Shown in pieces: positions 5,599 through 13,243 of a DNA stretch of 14,666 nt. The stretch's first letter is position 1, and each line of letters starts with the position of its first letter. The position numbers were made by a program, and so were the translations under genes. Below the pieces are notes generated by a model. The model was not told where the DNA came from. It worked only from the letters and a program-made list of their open reading frames with translations, and did no database searches. This DNA comes from CAVBBU01 sp963593765 (GTDB lineage: Bacteria > Bacillota > Clostridia > Lachnospirales > Lachnospiraceae): the NCBI GenBank assembly GCA_963593765.1, contig CAVBBU010000049.1, positions 1 to 14,666 on the forward strand. Reading direction: 5' to 3'.

Positions 5599-6321
5599 TT
5601 ATATACCTACTGCCTCTGCTAAAACCTCACCTATCTTATCATCTATTATAAGATCCGCTCTATTATCTACTGATGTAGCTGACTTGTTAATAAGCACAAG
5701 CTTATTTCCATTATAATAATTAATTAGTCCTGCTGCAGGATAAACAACTAGTGACGTTCCGCCTATTATAAGCATATCTGCATTAGCTATGGCTGAAACC
5801 GCAGCTTTTATAACATCATCATCTAAGCCTTCCTCATATAAAACTACATCAGGTCTTATAATTCCTCCGCACTCACAGCGTGGAATCCCATCGCAATTAG
5901 TTATGGCACTTAGGTCATATCTCTTACCGCAACGCATACAATAATTTCTATGCACTGATCCATGCAGCTCTAATACATTTTTACTTCCTGCCATTTGATG
6001 AAGTCCGTCTATATTCTGTGTTACTACAGCCCTAAGCTTTCCTACCTCTTCAAGCCTTGCAAGTGCTATATGTGCCTTGTTTGGCTTAGCATCAGTATAT
6101 ATCATCTTATCTCTATAGAAATCATAAAACTCCTCTGTATGGTGAATAAAAAAGCTATGGCTTACTATAGTTTCTGGCGGATATTTATATTTTGTATTAT
6201 ATAGTCCGTCCTGACTTCTAAAATCAGGTATGCCACTTTCTGTAGATACTCCGGCACCCCCAAAGAAAACTATGCTGCTAGATTCATCTATCCATTTTTT
6301 AAGCTGATCTATCTTATTCAT
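5599..6321 (-). CDS. cobB: NAD-dependent protein deacylase, Sir2/CobB family
   Basis: Removes acyl groups from protein lysines using NAD, releasing nicotinamide and O-acyl-ADP-ribose. The 240 residues match a catalytic-core-only bacterial sirtuin. Motifs in order are the NAD-binding GAGVSTESGIPDFRS (22-36), TQNIDGLH (101-108), the catalytic His in ELHGS (H120), a zinc ribbon C128-x2-C131 with C149-x-C151, RPDVVLYEE (156-164) where many relatives have VFGE, and GGTSLVVYPAAGL (187-199). The ATG is preceded by AAGAGG. Its leader contains a candidate promoter and a T8-linked hairpin. DUF951 follows 2 bases downstream. Which acyl group it removes cannot be judged. Confidence 0.95.
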   Translation of the reverse strand: MNKIDQLKKWIDESSSIVFFGGAGVSTESGIPDFRSQDGLYNTKYKYPPETIVSHSFFIHHTEEFYDFYRDKMIYTDAKPNKAHIALARLEEVGKLRAVVTQNIDGLHQMAGSKNVLELHGSVHRNYCMRCGKRYDLSAITNCDGIPRCECGGIIRPDVVLYEEGLDDDVIKAAVSAIANADMLIIGGTSLVVYPAAGLINYYNGNKLVLINKSATSVDNRADLIIDDKIGEVLAEAVGI

Positions 6322-6334
6322 TTTATTACCTCTT

Positions 6335-6387
6335 AAAAAAAACTTTGCTAATTTGCCACCATACGCTATCTGCTCTAATATAGCAAA
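6335..6387 (-). terminator. Candidate terminator of the seven-gene operon, upstream of the sirtuin gene
   Basis: On the minus strand TTTGCTA (6387-6381) can pair with TAGCAAA (6350-6344), followed by G and eight Ts (6342-6335). The loop is long (30 bases), so this is a weaker match than a compact terminator. A second, perfect 8-bp pairing, TAATTTGC (6390-6383) with GCAAATTA (6356-6349), uses overlapping bases and excludes the first. The structure lies between the stop of the Eis-like gene and the start of the sirtuin gene. Confidence 0.45.
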
Positions 6388-6395
6388 TTATATCA
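6387..6395 (-). promoter_or_regulatory. Extended -10 promoter of the sirtuin-DUF951 unit
   Basis: On the minus strand TGATATAAT reads from 6395 to 6387: a perfect -10 TATAAT with an upstream TG extension. No convincing -35 is visible. Transcription would start near 6380, giving a leader of about 60 bases. The -10 lies within the left arm of the inverted repeat TAATTTGC/GCAAATTA. Confidence 0.55.
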
Positions 6396-6420
6396 AGTCA
6401 CTAGATACTCATATACTTAT

Positions 6421-7443
6421 TTACACAAGCTCATCAAGCCAAACTCCATTATAGGTCTGTACCCTTTCACACCAATTAGCCTTATATATTTTTCTATATC
6501 CAAAAAGCCACTGCGTAAGCTCTGCTATGCTATATTCTAATGCCTTATTTGTATCATCATAATTATCTAGTCTTTCTATAGTAGAGCCCTTTCTTCCTAT
6601 ATTCCAAAGCCATACGCCTTCATTTTCCACGATGCCTTTATCAGTAATTTTAATAACAACTGAAATCAGATCTTCCTTTTCTTCTTTTTTTAGATGAATT
6701 GCAGATAAAAAGCTTTTTAGATTAACTATCCTTGCCATAATCATAGGCTTATCCTCTGCCGTGCGTGAAACATATTCCTCGTTACAAAGAAGAACTCTTT
6801 GCCTTTTTTCTTTTATACCTGTTACTGCTCTTACTCCGACAAGCTCGCCGACTTCATTATATAGCATATATAATTTTCCGTCTTCGCTATCAAGCTCGCT
6901 AAGAAGCCTATCCATATATATATCATCTCTTACATTATATATATCATACCTAGCTTTTAAAAAGCTATTCATCCAGCTTAAGGCAGTCGCCCTGCCTTCC
7001 TCTGTAAATTCTTTTTCGCTAAGCTTAGCCGTGTCTGCTATTTTAAGCTTTGGCATATCGAATATAAATTCAAAATCAAACGGAGTATAGTAAGCCTTTT
7101 TTGCGGGCATAAGCCATGTCCACGGAATATCATTTTTATACATATCATGCAGCATACGCTCCATAATAAGACGCATATATCCTTTTCTTCTACAGCCATC
7201 CTTTGTTGCAACTGCGACTATATAATCCGTATTATATGTATCCTCTCCAACCTGCGTTTTATATGGATTAAGCTGAAGCATAGACAGAACCTGTCCACCC
7301 TCTTCATATACAAGTATCTTATTATTTTTAGTTACTGTATTATAATAAAATTTATCTACAAACTCATCCGAGTCCTCTGGAAATGCTGCCTTATATAACT
7401 CCTTTGAGCTTTCCTTTTGATTGTCCTCTAAATATCTAATCAT
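6421..7443 (-). CDS. Eis-like GNAT N-acetyltransferase with SCP2-like C-terminal domain
   Basis: Likely transfers an acetyl group from acetyl-CoA to an amine; the substrate is unknown. Eis relatives acetylate aminoglycosides or lysines, but nothing here proves resistance. The 340 residues begin with a GNAT fold: YIVAVATKDGCRRKGYMRLIMERML (core VAVATKDGCRRKGYM, 76-90) carries the acetyl-CoA pyrophosphate loop RRKGYM. WTWLMPAKKAYYTPFDFEFIF follows, a stretch typical of Eis proteins. A second, degenerate GNAT lobe occupies the middle, and about residues 238-325 resemble the SCP2-like domain (RIVNLKSFLSAI to WLFGYRKI). It is somewhat shorter than typical Eis (about 400). AAGGAAGG precedes the ATG. 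It starts 3 bases after the DUF2156 stop and is the last gene of the operon. Confidence 0.82.
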   Translation of the reverse strand: MIRYLEDNQKESSKELYKAAFPEDSDEFVDKFYYNTVTKNNKILVYEEGGQVLSMLQLNPYKTQVGEDTYNTDYIVAVATKDGCRRKGYMRLIMERMLHDMYKNDIPWTWLMPAKKAYYTPFDFEFIFDMPKLKIADTAKLSEKEFTEEGRATALSWMNSFLKARYDIYNVRDDIYMDRLLSELDSEDGKLYMLYNEVGELVGVRAVTGIKEKRQRVLLCNEEYVSRTAEDKPMIMARIVNLKSFLSAIHLKKEEKEDLISVVIKITDKGIVENEGVWLWNIGRKGSTIERLDNYDDTNKALEYSIAELTQWLFGYRKIYKANWCERVQTYNGVWLDELV

Positions 7444-7446
7444 ATA

Positions 7447-8391
7447 TCAGCCTTCCTTAAAGTCTAATTGCTCTACGTAATATTTTCTTGCATATCCTAT
7501 CGGATCGTAGCTTAGCTTTGCCTGCCTCAAATTATCAAGCCCCATGTCATCTTCCCTATTAACAAGTCCTGCATCAGGAAATTCTCTAAGCAAAAATTCT
7601 CTGTTGATATACTGATATAGTCCTCTAATATTTGGATTTGCCTTTTCTATATGTACTATGACCATGTCCTCAAACTGGTTATAGCTTCCTATGGTAAATG
7701 CTTCCATAACGCCATCTACTCTTACGCAGCCCATATGTATATTAAGTATGCTGCAATTTTTAAGAATACTATGTATTCCATCTACCTCTGCCTCTAGGTG
7801 CTCCTCTATATCATCTGCTTTTGCTATTCTCCATCTATCTAAAAAGCTAAATACCTCATCCCTATCCGAGCAGCACATAGTACTGTACTCGTATCTTCCA
7901 TCGTAGGTTTTGGTAAAATAATTAAGATTATTTTTCTTCTTGTGAAGCTTCTTTCCAGATAGCGTTCTAAGTGCATTGCCACTATATAGATAGTCCTTTA
8001 AATCCTCTTCTTCCCTTACTAAAAATCTATCCTGTGGTAGGTCTAGAACCTTAATAGCTTCTTCGTCTGCAAGATAAATCTTAAATGGTTTTTTAAGTAC
8101 ATTATTAAAATAATTAACCATAGTATAAAAGCAAAATTCAAGGTCGGAATTTTTGCAAAGAGGCATAGCAGCAAATGGCTCCTTATCATCGCCCATAAGC
8201 CAAAGAAGCCCTGCAGGTCTGTTATCCCTTGTAGCTATGCTTGCTCTTACATTGTAAAAATCCTTCCACAGATAGCTTTCAAGGCTTACACTATCGCAGG
8301 TCTTATTAGGTCTTAATCCATAAAAATAATTATAATTAATAAGATCCTCTGCCTCTAATAGCTTAAAGCTTAAATCAGTGCATATGTCCAT
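7447..8391 (-). CDS. DUF2156 (LPG-synthase C-terminal-like) protein
   Basis: The 314-residue protein resembles the DUF2156 family, a double-GNAT fold also found as the catalytic domain of phosphatidylglycerol lysyltransferase. Here the domain stands alone, with no membrane segments, so membrane-lipid aminoacylation should not be assumed. Recognisable family motifs are LSGKKLHKKKNNLNYF (144-159), a GSYNQFEDMVIVHIEKANPNIRGLYQYINREF region (core EKANPNIRGLYQYIN), and VNREDDMGLDNLRQAKLSYDP (from residue 277). The gene lies 3 bases after cca and 3 bases before the Eis-like gene, so translation is probably coupled. AAGGA lies about 13 bases before the ATG, inside the last codons of cca. Function is inferred only at fold level: an acyl- or aminoacyl-transferase. 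Confidence 0.78.
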   Translation of the reverse strand: MDICTDLSFKLLEAEDLINYNYFYGLRPNKTCDSVSLESYLWKDFYNVRASIATRDNRPAGLLWLMGDDKEPFAAMPLCKNSDLEFCFYTMVNYFNNVLKKPFKIYLADEEAIKVLDLPQDRFLVREEEDLKDYLYSGNALRTLSGKKLHKKKNNLNYFTKTYDGRYEYSTMCCSDRDEVFSFLDRWRIAKADDIEEHLEAEVDGIHSILKNCSILNIHMGCVRVDGVMEAFTIGSYNQFEDMVIVHIEKANPNIRGLYQYINREFLLREFPDAGLVNREDDMGLDNLRQAKLSYDPIGYARKYYVEQLDFKEG

Positions 8392-8394
8392 ATA

Positions 8395-9591
8395 TTATAT
8401 ATATTCCTTTAGCTTTTCCTTTGTATTATATTCCGGATTATCAAGTACTATATTAAAAAGCCTATTAAGTATATCGCCAAGCTGCCGCCCCGGCTTATAT
8501 CCCATAGCTATAAGGTCGCTACCAGTTATAGCCATAGTCTTTAGGCTAAGGCAATCTCCCCTTGTAATAATAATATCTACAATGCGTGCAATCTCATCTA
8601 TATCCGCTTTACCTTCTGCACATATTCCAAAGCCTAATTTTTTAAGCTCTAAAAGCTCCTTAACTATCTCTATTCCATAGCTTGAAAGCATCCTTCGTAT
8701 ATCTGTTTCTGTAGTCGGCATTTCGACATTTAGTTCTCTTACTAAAATACATGCCTTATTTTTTGTATCATTGTCTGCCTTTAGCTCTGACAGTGCAGCC
8801 TTTAACACCGCCTCACTGCTTTCTGAGGCAAATGCAGCCCATCTAACATATCTTTCTTTTTTTAAATGCTTTATATTATTTATTTTTTCCGTCAGCTTTA
8901 TATTTGCCAAAGCATCTGCCATATATCCTGCTATATCTGCATCATATATAAGCTTAATATATTCCGGATTATCTGAAAGCAGAGTTTTATTAAGCTCTGT
9001 ATATATTCTTTCCTTACTTATATTTTTTAGTCTACTGCCTAGCTTGCATATATACTCCCATGTTCCCTTATCTATACTAAAGCCTAGCTGTGCTGAAAAT
9101 CTAATCGCTCTAAGTATTCTAAGTGCATCCTCAGTAAATCTTTCACTAGGGCTTCCTACGCATCTTATAATTTTCTTTTCTATATCACTAAGTCCGCCAT
9201 ATATATCTACTAGTCCATCGCCCTCTGAATATGCCATAGCATTGATGGTAAAATCTCTGCGTTTTAAATCCTCTGTAAGACTAGCTGTATATGTAACTGC
9301 CTTTGGATGTCTGCTATCCTCATACTCACCGTCTATTCTGTACGTAGTTACCTCGTAGCTGTTTCCACTCATTCTAACAGTTACTGTGCCATGCTCTATT
9401 CCGGTATCTATAGTTTTTCTAAAAAGTTTCTTGATTTCATCCGGCTTTGCGGCTGTTGTTATATCCCAATCTCCCGGAGTTCTTTTTAAAATGCTATCAC
9501 GAACACAGCCGCCTACTGCATATGCTTCGTAGCCGGCTTTGTTAAGTATCTCTATTATTTTTTTAACGTCTCTTGGTATATTAATATACAT
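8395..9591 (-). CDS. cca: CCA tRNA nucleotidyltransferase (class II, poly(A) polymerase family)
   Basis: Adds or repairs the CCA end of tRNAs with CTP and ATP and no template. The 398-residue protein has the class II head domain: flexible loop and nucleotide motif VGGCVRDSILKR (26-37), metal-binding Asps in GDWDITT (D41, D43), RRDFTINAMAY (111-121), and the neck motif FTEDALRILRAIRFSAQLGF (core EDALRILRAIRFSAQLGF, about 154-171) with the NTP-selecting residues. The helical body and tail fill the rest; no HD phosphohydrolase motif was noticed. The gene starts 6 bases after proS and has only a weak ribosome binding site, suggesting translational coupling. A stand-alone poly(A) polymerase is the main alternative and is less likely in this phylum. 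Confidence 0.93.
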   Translation of the reverse strand: MYINIPRDVKKIIEILNKAGYEAYAVGGCVRDSILKRTPGDWDITTAAKPDEIKKLFRKTIDTGIEHGTVTVRMSGNSYEVTTYRIDGEYEDSRHPKAVTYTASLTEDLKRRDFTINAMAYSEGDGLVDIYGGLSDIEKKIIRCVGSPSERFTEDALRILRAIRFSAQLGFSIDKGTWEYICKLGSRLKNISKERIYTELNKTLLSDNPEYIKLIYDADIAGYMADALANIKLTEKINNIKHLKKERYVRWAAFASESSEAVLKAALSELKADNDTKNKACILVRELNVEMPTTETDIRRMLSSYGIEIVKELLELKKLGFGICAEGKADIDEIARIVDIIITRGDCLSLKTMAITGSDLIAMGYKPGRQLGDILNRLFNIVLDNPEYNTKEKLKEYI

Positions 9592-9597
9592 ATATTT

Positions 9598-11037
9598 TTA
9601 ATATGCTCTGCCCCAATAAACCATCTTCTTTGCTGGCTTACCACAGCATATACATACATCTGATATGTGCTCCTGCTTAAATGGCATACATCTGCTGGTT
9701 GCCTGTGTAAGCTCCTTTATCTTATCCTCGCACTCCTGATTGCCGCACCACATAGCCTTGATAAAGCCTGGCTTGCTATTAACAATCTCCATAAACTCAT
9801 CAAAATTAGTAGCTGTATAGGTATGGCTCTCTCTGTGTGCTAATGCCTTATTATACATATCCTTTTGAATAGTATCTAAAAGCTCTAATACCTTATCCTC
9901 TAAATCATCTAGTGCTACGGTAAGCTTCTGCCTATCATCTCTTCTAACTAATATGCAGCTTCCTGCCTCTATATCCTTAGGTCCTATCTCGACACGAAGC
10001 GGAACACCTCTCATCTCACATTCCGAGAACTTAAAGCCTGGGCTTTTTTCTGAAGCATCAAGACTTACTCTTACGCCCTTTGCTAAAAGCCTTTCCTCTA
10101 GCTGCCTTGCCTTATCTAAAACGCCTTCCTTGTTTTGTGCTATAGGTACTATAGTTACCTGCACTGGTGCTATCCTAGGCGGCAGCTTAAGTCCTTCATT
10201 GTCCCCGTGTACCATAATGATGGCACCTATCATACGAGTAGTAAAGCCCCATGAGGTTTGATGAACATACTCTAGCTTATTATCCTTACTTGTGTACTGG
10301 ATTCCAAATGCCTTTGCAAAGCCATCACTAAAGTTGTGGCTGGTTCCGCATTGAAGAGCCTTTCCGTCATGCATAAGTGCTTCTATGGTATATGTTGCCT
10401 CTGCTCCTGCGAACTTTTCCTTGTCTGTCTTACGTCCTCTTACAACAGGAATAGCAAGAACCTCCTCGCAAAAGTCTGCATATACATTAAGCATAAGCTC
10501 GGTTCTCTCCTGAGCCTCCTTAGCGGTTGCATGTGCAGTATGTCCCTCCTGCCATAAAAACTCTCTTGATCTAAGGAAAGGTCTTGTGGTCTTTTCCCAT
10601 CTTACAACAGAGCACCACTGATTAAGCAGCTGCGGAAGATCTCTGTGTGAATGTACCGTTCTTTGATAATAATCACAGAAAAGAGTTTCTGATGTAGGTC
10701 TAACGCATAGTCTTTCCTGAAGTGGCTCTAGTCCGCCCTGTGTTACCCAAGCAACCTCTGGTGCGAAGCCCTCGACATGATCCTTCTCCTTATCAAGAAG
10801 GCTCTCGGGAATAAAAAGCGGCATATAGCAGTTTTGAACTCCTGTTGCCTTAAATCTTTTATCTAGCTCTGCCTGTATGTTCTCCCAGATAGCATAGCCT
10901 GCTGGTTTTATAACCATGCAGCCCTTAACGCTTGCATAGTCACACAGCTCTGCCTTCTTAACTATGTCTGTATACCACTGTGCAAAATCCTCATCCATAG
11001 CTGTAATTTCTTTAACTAGCTTCTTATCATCTGACAT
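9598..11037 (-). CDS. proS: Prolyl-tRNA synthetase, class 3 (archaeal/eukaryote-like)
   Basis: Charges tRNA-Pro with proline using ATP in the cytoplasm. At 479 residues without the editing insertion of the long bacterial ProRS, it is the short archaeal/eukaryote-like form. Class II features are visible: CVRPTSE (111-117, proline-binding TXE loop), RPFLRSREFLWQEGHTAH (152-169, motif 2), QCGTSHNF (229-236), and HQTSWGFTTRMIGAIIMVHGD with GLKLPPRIAP (259-291, motif 3). An anticodon-binding domain follows. The C-terminal domain has several cysteines (MWCGNQECE, SRCMPF, DVCICCGKPAKK) consistent with zinc binding, and ends VYWGRAY with the C-terminal Tyr typical of this class. GGAGCACGAGGG precedes the ATG. 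It lies 27 bases after prs. Confidence 0.96.
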   Translation of the reverse strand: MSDDKKLVKEITAMDEDFAQWYTDIVKKAELCDYASVKGCMVIKPAGYAIWENIQAELDKRFKATGVQNCYMPLFIPESLLDKEKDHVEGFAPEVAWVTQGGLEPLQERLCVRPTSETLFCDYYQRTVHSHRDLPQLLNQWCSVVRWEKTTRPFLRSREFLWQEGHTAHATAKEAQERTELMLNVYADFCEEVLAIPVVRGRKTDKEKFAGAEATYTIEALMHDGKALQCGTSHNFSDGFAKAFGIQYTSKDNKLEYVHQTSWGFTTRMIGAIIMVHGDNEGLKLPPRIAPVQVTIVPIAQNKEGVLDKARQLEERLLAKGVRVSLDASEKSPGFKFSECEMRGVPLRVEIGPKDIEAGSCILVRRDDRQKLTVALDDLEDKVLELLDTIQKDMYNKALAHRESHTYTATNFDEFMEIVNSKPGFIKAMWCGNQECEDKIKELTQATSRCMPFKQEHISDVCICCGKPAKKMVYWGRAY

Positions 11038-11064
11038 TTCCCTCGTGCTCCTTAATCCCTTAAA

Positions 11065-12237
11065 TTATTTATTTTTATACTTTTCCAAAAACTTGTTTAC
11101 TCTGTCTATAGGTGAAAGCAGCTCACTTAGAGAAGAGTCATGATTTAGATTATCTATTATAAGTGCTATATACTTGCTCATGTCAACGCTTATATAGTAC
11201 GGCTTTGCAAGCAGCTCTGGTGACTGATATATAAGATTAGTTGTAAGCACCTTATCTATAATTCCATTTTCATAGAACTGGTCAAACTTAGCAAGACCAT
11301 TTGTAAAAAGTCCAAAGGTCACGCAGGCATATACTCTTCTTGCCTTTTTATTTTTAAGCTCTCTTGCAACCTCTCTTACCGTCTCACCAGATGATATCAT
11401 ATCATCTACTATTATAACATCCTTACCCTCTACGCTAGCACCCAGATATTCATGTGCAATTACCGGATTATGTCCGTCTATAACTCTGGTATAATCTCGC
11501 CTCTTATAGAACATACCTACGTCAAGTCCGAGCATATTTGCAAAGTATATAGCTCTTCCCATTCCGCCCTCATCAGGGCTTATAACCATAAGATGCTCTG
11601 CATCTACCTGTATATCATTTTCACTTTTAAGGAGTGCCTTTATAAATTGATAAATAGGCTGAACTGTTTCAAAACCCTTTAAAGGAATGGCATTTTGCAC
11701 TCTGGCATCATGGGCATCGAAGGTAATGATGTTTTCTACGCCCATGCCTGTAAGCTCCTTTAATGCAAGTGCACAGTCGAGCGACTCTCTACCATTTCTC
11801 TTTTGAACTCTGCTTTCATATAAAAATGGCATTATAACATTAATGCGTCTTGCCTTTCCTGCTGCGGCTGCGATTATACGCTTAAGATCCTGATAATGGT
11901 CATCCGGCGACATGTGATTAGTCATACCGCAAAGCGAATATGTAAGACTATAATTACATACATCTACAAGAAGATACAGATCGTCTCCTCTTACAGACTG
12001 CTCTATAGTTCCCTTTGCTTCACCCGTTCCAAACCTATTTATCTTAGCAGGAATTATATAGCTGTTTCTTTGGTATTCATTAAAAAATATAGTATCCTTA
12101 TGCTCGCTTTCTCTTTCAGCTCTCCACTGCACTAGATATTCATCTACCTTTTTACCAAGCTCCTCACAGCTCTTAAGAGGTATAAGCCCTAGTGGTCCTA
12201 CCGGTATACTGTCTATAATCTTATTAGACTGTGCCAT
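11065..12237 (-). CDS. prs: Ribose-phosphate pyrophosphokinase, long Clostridial form
   Basis: Makes PRPP from ribose 5-phosphate and ATP for nucleotide, His and Trp synthesis. It is 390 residues, longer than the usual ~315, with extra N-terminal sequence. The PRPP-binding loop VIIVDDMISSGETV is clear (274-287), as are FDAHDARVQNAIP (173-185) and ISPDEGGMGRA (219-229). The usual FGYARQDR-type flexible loop is replaced by MPFLYESRVQKRNGRESLDCAL (core PFLYESRVQKRNGRESLD, 137-154), as in the long Prs-like proteins that I recall from Clostridia. Catalytic activity is probable but not demonstrated by the sequence; a second, canonical Prs elsewhere in the genome is possible. GGAGGAT lies about 6 bases before the ATG. 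It sits 15 bases after the helicase loader gene. Confidence 0.88.
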   Translation of the reverse strand: MAQSNKIIDSIPVGPLGLIPLKSCEELGKKVDEYLVQWRAERESEHKDTIFFNEYQRNSYIIPAKINRFGTGEAKGTIEQSVRGDDLYLLVDVCNYSLTYSLCGMTNHMSPDDHYQDLKRIIAAAAGKARRINVIMPFLYESRVQKRNGRESLDCALALKELTGMGVENIITFDAHDARVQNAIPLKGFETVQPIYQFIKALLKSENDIQVDAEHLMVISPDEGGMGRAIYFANMLGLDVGMFYKRRDYTRVIDGHNPVIAHEYLGASVEGKDVIIVDDMISSGETVREVARELKNKKARRVYACVTFGLFTNGLAKFDQFYENGIIDKVLTTNLIYQSPELLAKPYYISVDMSKYIALIIDNLNHDSSLSELLSPIDRVNKFLEKYKNK

Positions 12238-12252
12238 ATAATCCTCCGCATT

Positions 12253-13233
12253 TTATATTTTTTGTCTTATGTCATCGCCATATATAGTTATAGGCATATA
12301 ATTACTTGCAAGCCTTGAACTAACTCTTTCAGTATAGCTGTCTCTAAGCATAGACATACTTAGATTTGTACTTATTATAGTAGATTTTTTAACTGTTATT
12401 CTATGATTAATTATGAAAAACAGCTGTGATGATACTAACAGGTTGTTAAGCTCAGTCCCCAAGTCATCTATAATAAGCAGGTCACATTCAAGTATATAAT
12501 TATACAGCTCCTTCATATCCTCTGTGGCATCTCTATCTGTCTTGACCTTACCTACTACATCGAAGAGCTCATTTGATGTAAGATATATAACAGAATAATA
12601 TCTATCTATAAGCTCCTTTGCAATGCAATTAGACAGATAGGTTTTTCCTACACCAGCAGGTCCCATAAACAGGAGGTTTTCTCCGCTATCCTTAAACTTT
12701 TCTACAAAGTCCTTGCATTTACTTATTATGCTTTTCATATAATCTGCTTGGGTAATGCCTAGCTTTGGAAGCAGCCTACTACTATCATAATATTCATAGC
12801 TTAGATTGTCAAAATTCTCTTTTTTAAGTATGCTCTCTATCTTAGACTGTGCATATAAAAGGGCTATCTCCTTTTTTCTAAAGCAGCGGCATTTGCCTCC
12901 ACTACTATCCTTCCCTGTATCCTTGCAATCAGGGCAGTTATATCTCATCTTATCAAAGTCCTCTGGATAGCCTGCTGCCTTAATAAGCTGCCTTTTTTTA
13001 TTTTCAAGCTCTCTTAGATCCTCTTCAAGCTTTTTTGTATCTGCCTCATCGCCATCCATTATACTATTATATTTTTCAATGGCAATTCTGGCTGCACTAT
13101 CTTCAAGCTTTTTATATTCCGGAAGCTTAGTATATATCTCTTGCATCCTTTCCTTAAAAGCTCTTCTTTGCTGTGCTTGCACTCTTTCATACTCTCGCAT
13201 TATTTGGTTGTACTGCGAATTATTAAGTCCCAT
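12253..13233 (-). CDS. dnaI: Helicase loader ATPase, DnaC/DnaI type
   Basis: An AAA+ ATPase that loads the replicative helicase onto DNA during initiation and restart. The 326 residues hold an N-terminal coiled-coil-rich part with many charged residues, a zinc-binding segment C100-x2-C103 with C115-x-C117 (CPDCKDTG and CRCF) as in DnaI, and an AAA+ domain: Walker A GPAGVGKT (191-198), Walker B DLLIIDDLG (251-259), sensor 1 STIISTN (284-290) and ERVSSRL (302-308) with the arginine finger. It starts 10 bases after dnaD, whose product normally acts just before it in primosome assembly. AAGGGG precedes the ATG and spans the dnaD stop. Some annotations call this gene dnaC; the N-terminal zinc motif favours the DnaI form. 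Confidence 0.93.
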   Translation of the reverse strand: MGLNNSQYNQIMREYERVQAQQRRAFKERMQEIYTKLPEYKKLEDSAARIAIEKYNSIMDGDEADTKKLEEDLRELENKKRQLIKAAGYPEDFDKMRYNCPDCKDTGKDSSGGKCRCFRKKEIALLYAQSKIESILKKENFDNLSYEYYDSSRLLPKLGITQADYMKSIISKCKDFVEKFKDSGENLLFMGPAGVGKTYLSNCIAKELIDRYYSVIYLTSNELFDVVGKVKTDRDATEDMKELYNYILECDLLIIDDLGTELNNLLVSSQLFFIINHRITVKKSTIISTNLSMSMLRDSYTERVSSRLASNYMPITIYGDDIRQKI

Positions 13234-13243
13234 TTTTTGCCCC

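Noticed and set aside
8771..9358. Open frame of 195 codons on the plus strand inside cca
   Set aside because: It is antisense to a clear cca gene, is Ser/Leu/Ile-rich as expected for the complement of AT-rich coding sequence, and lacks a ribosome binding site and family motifs.
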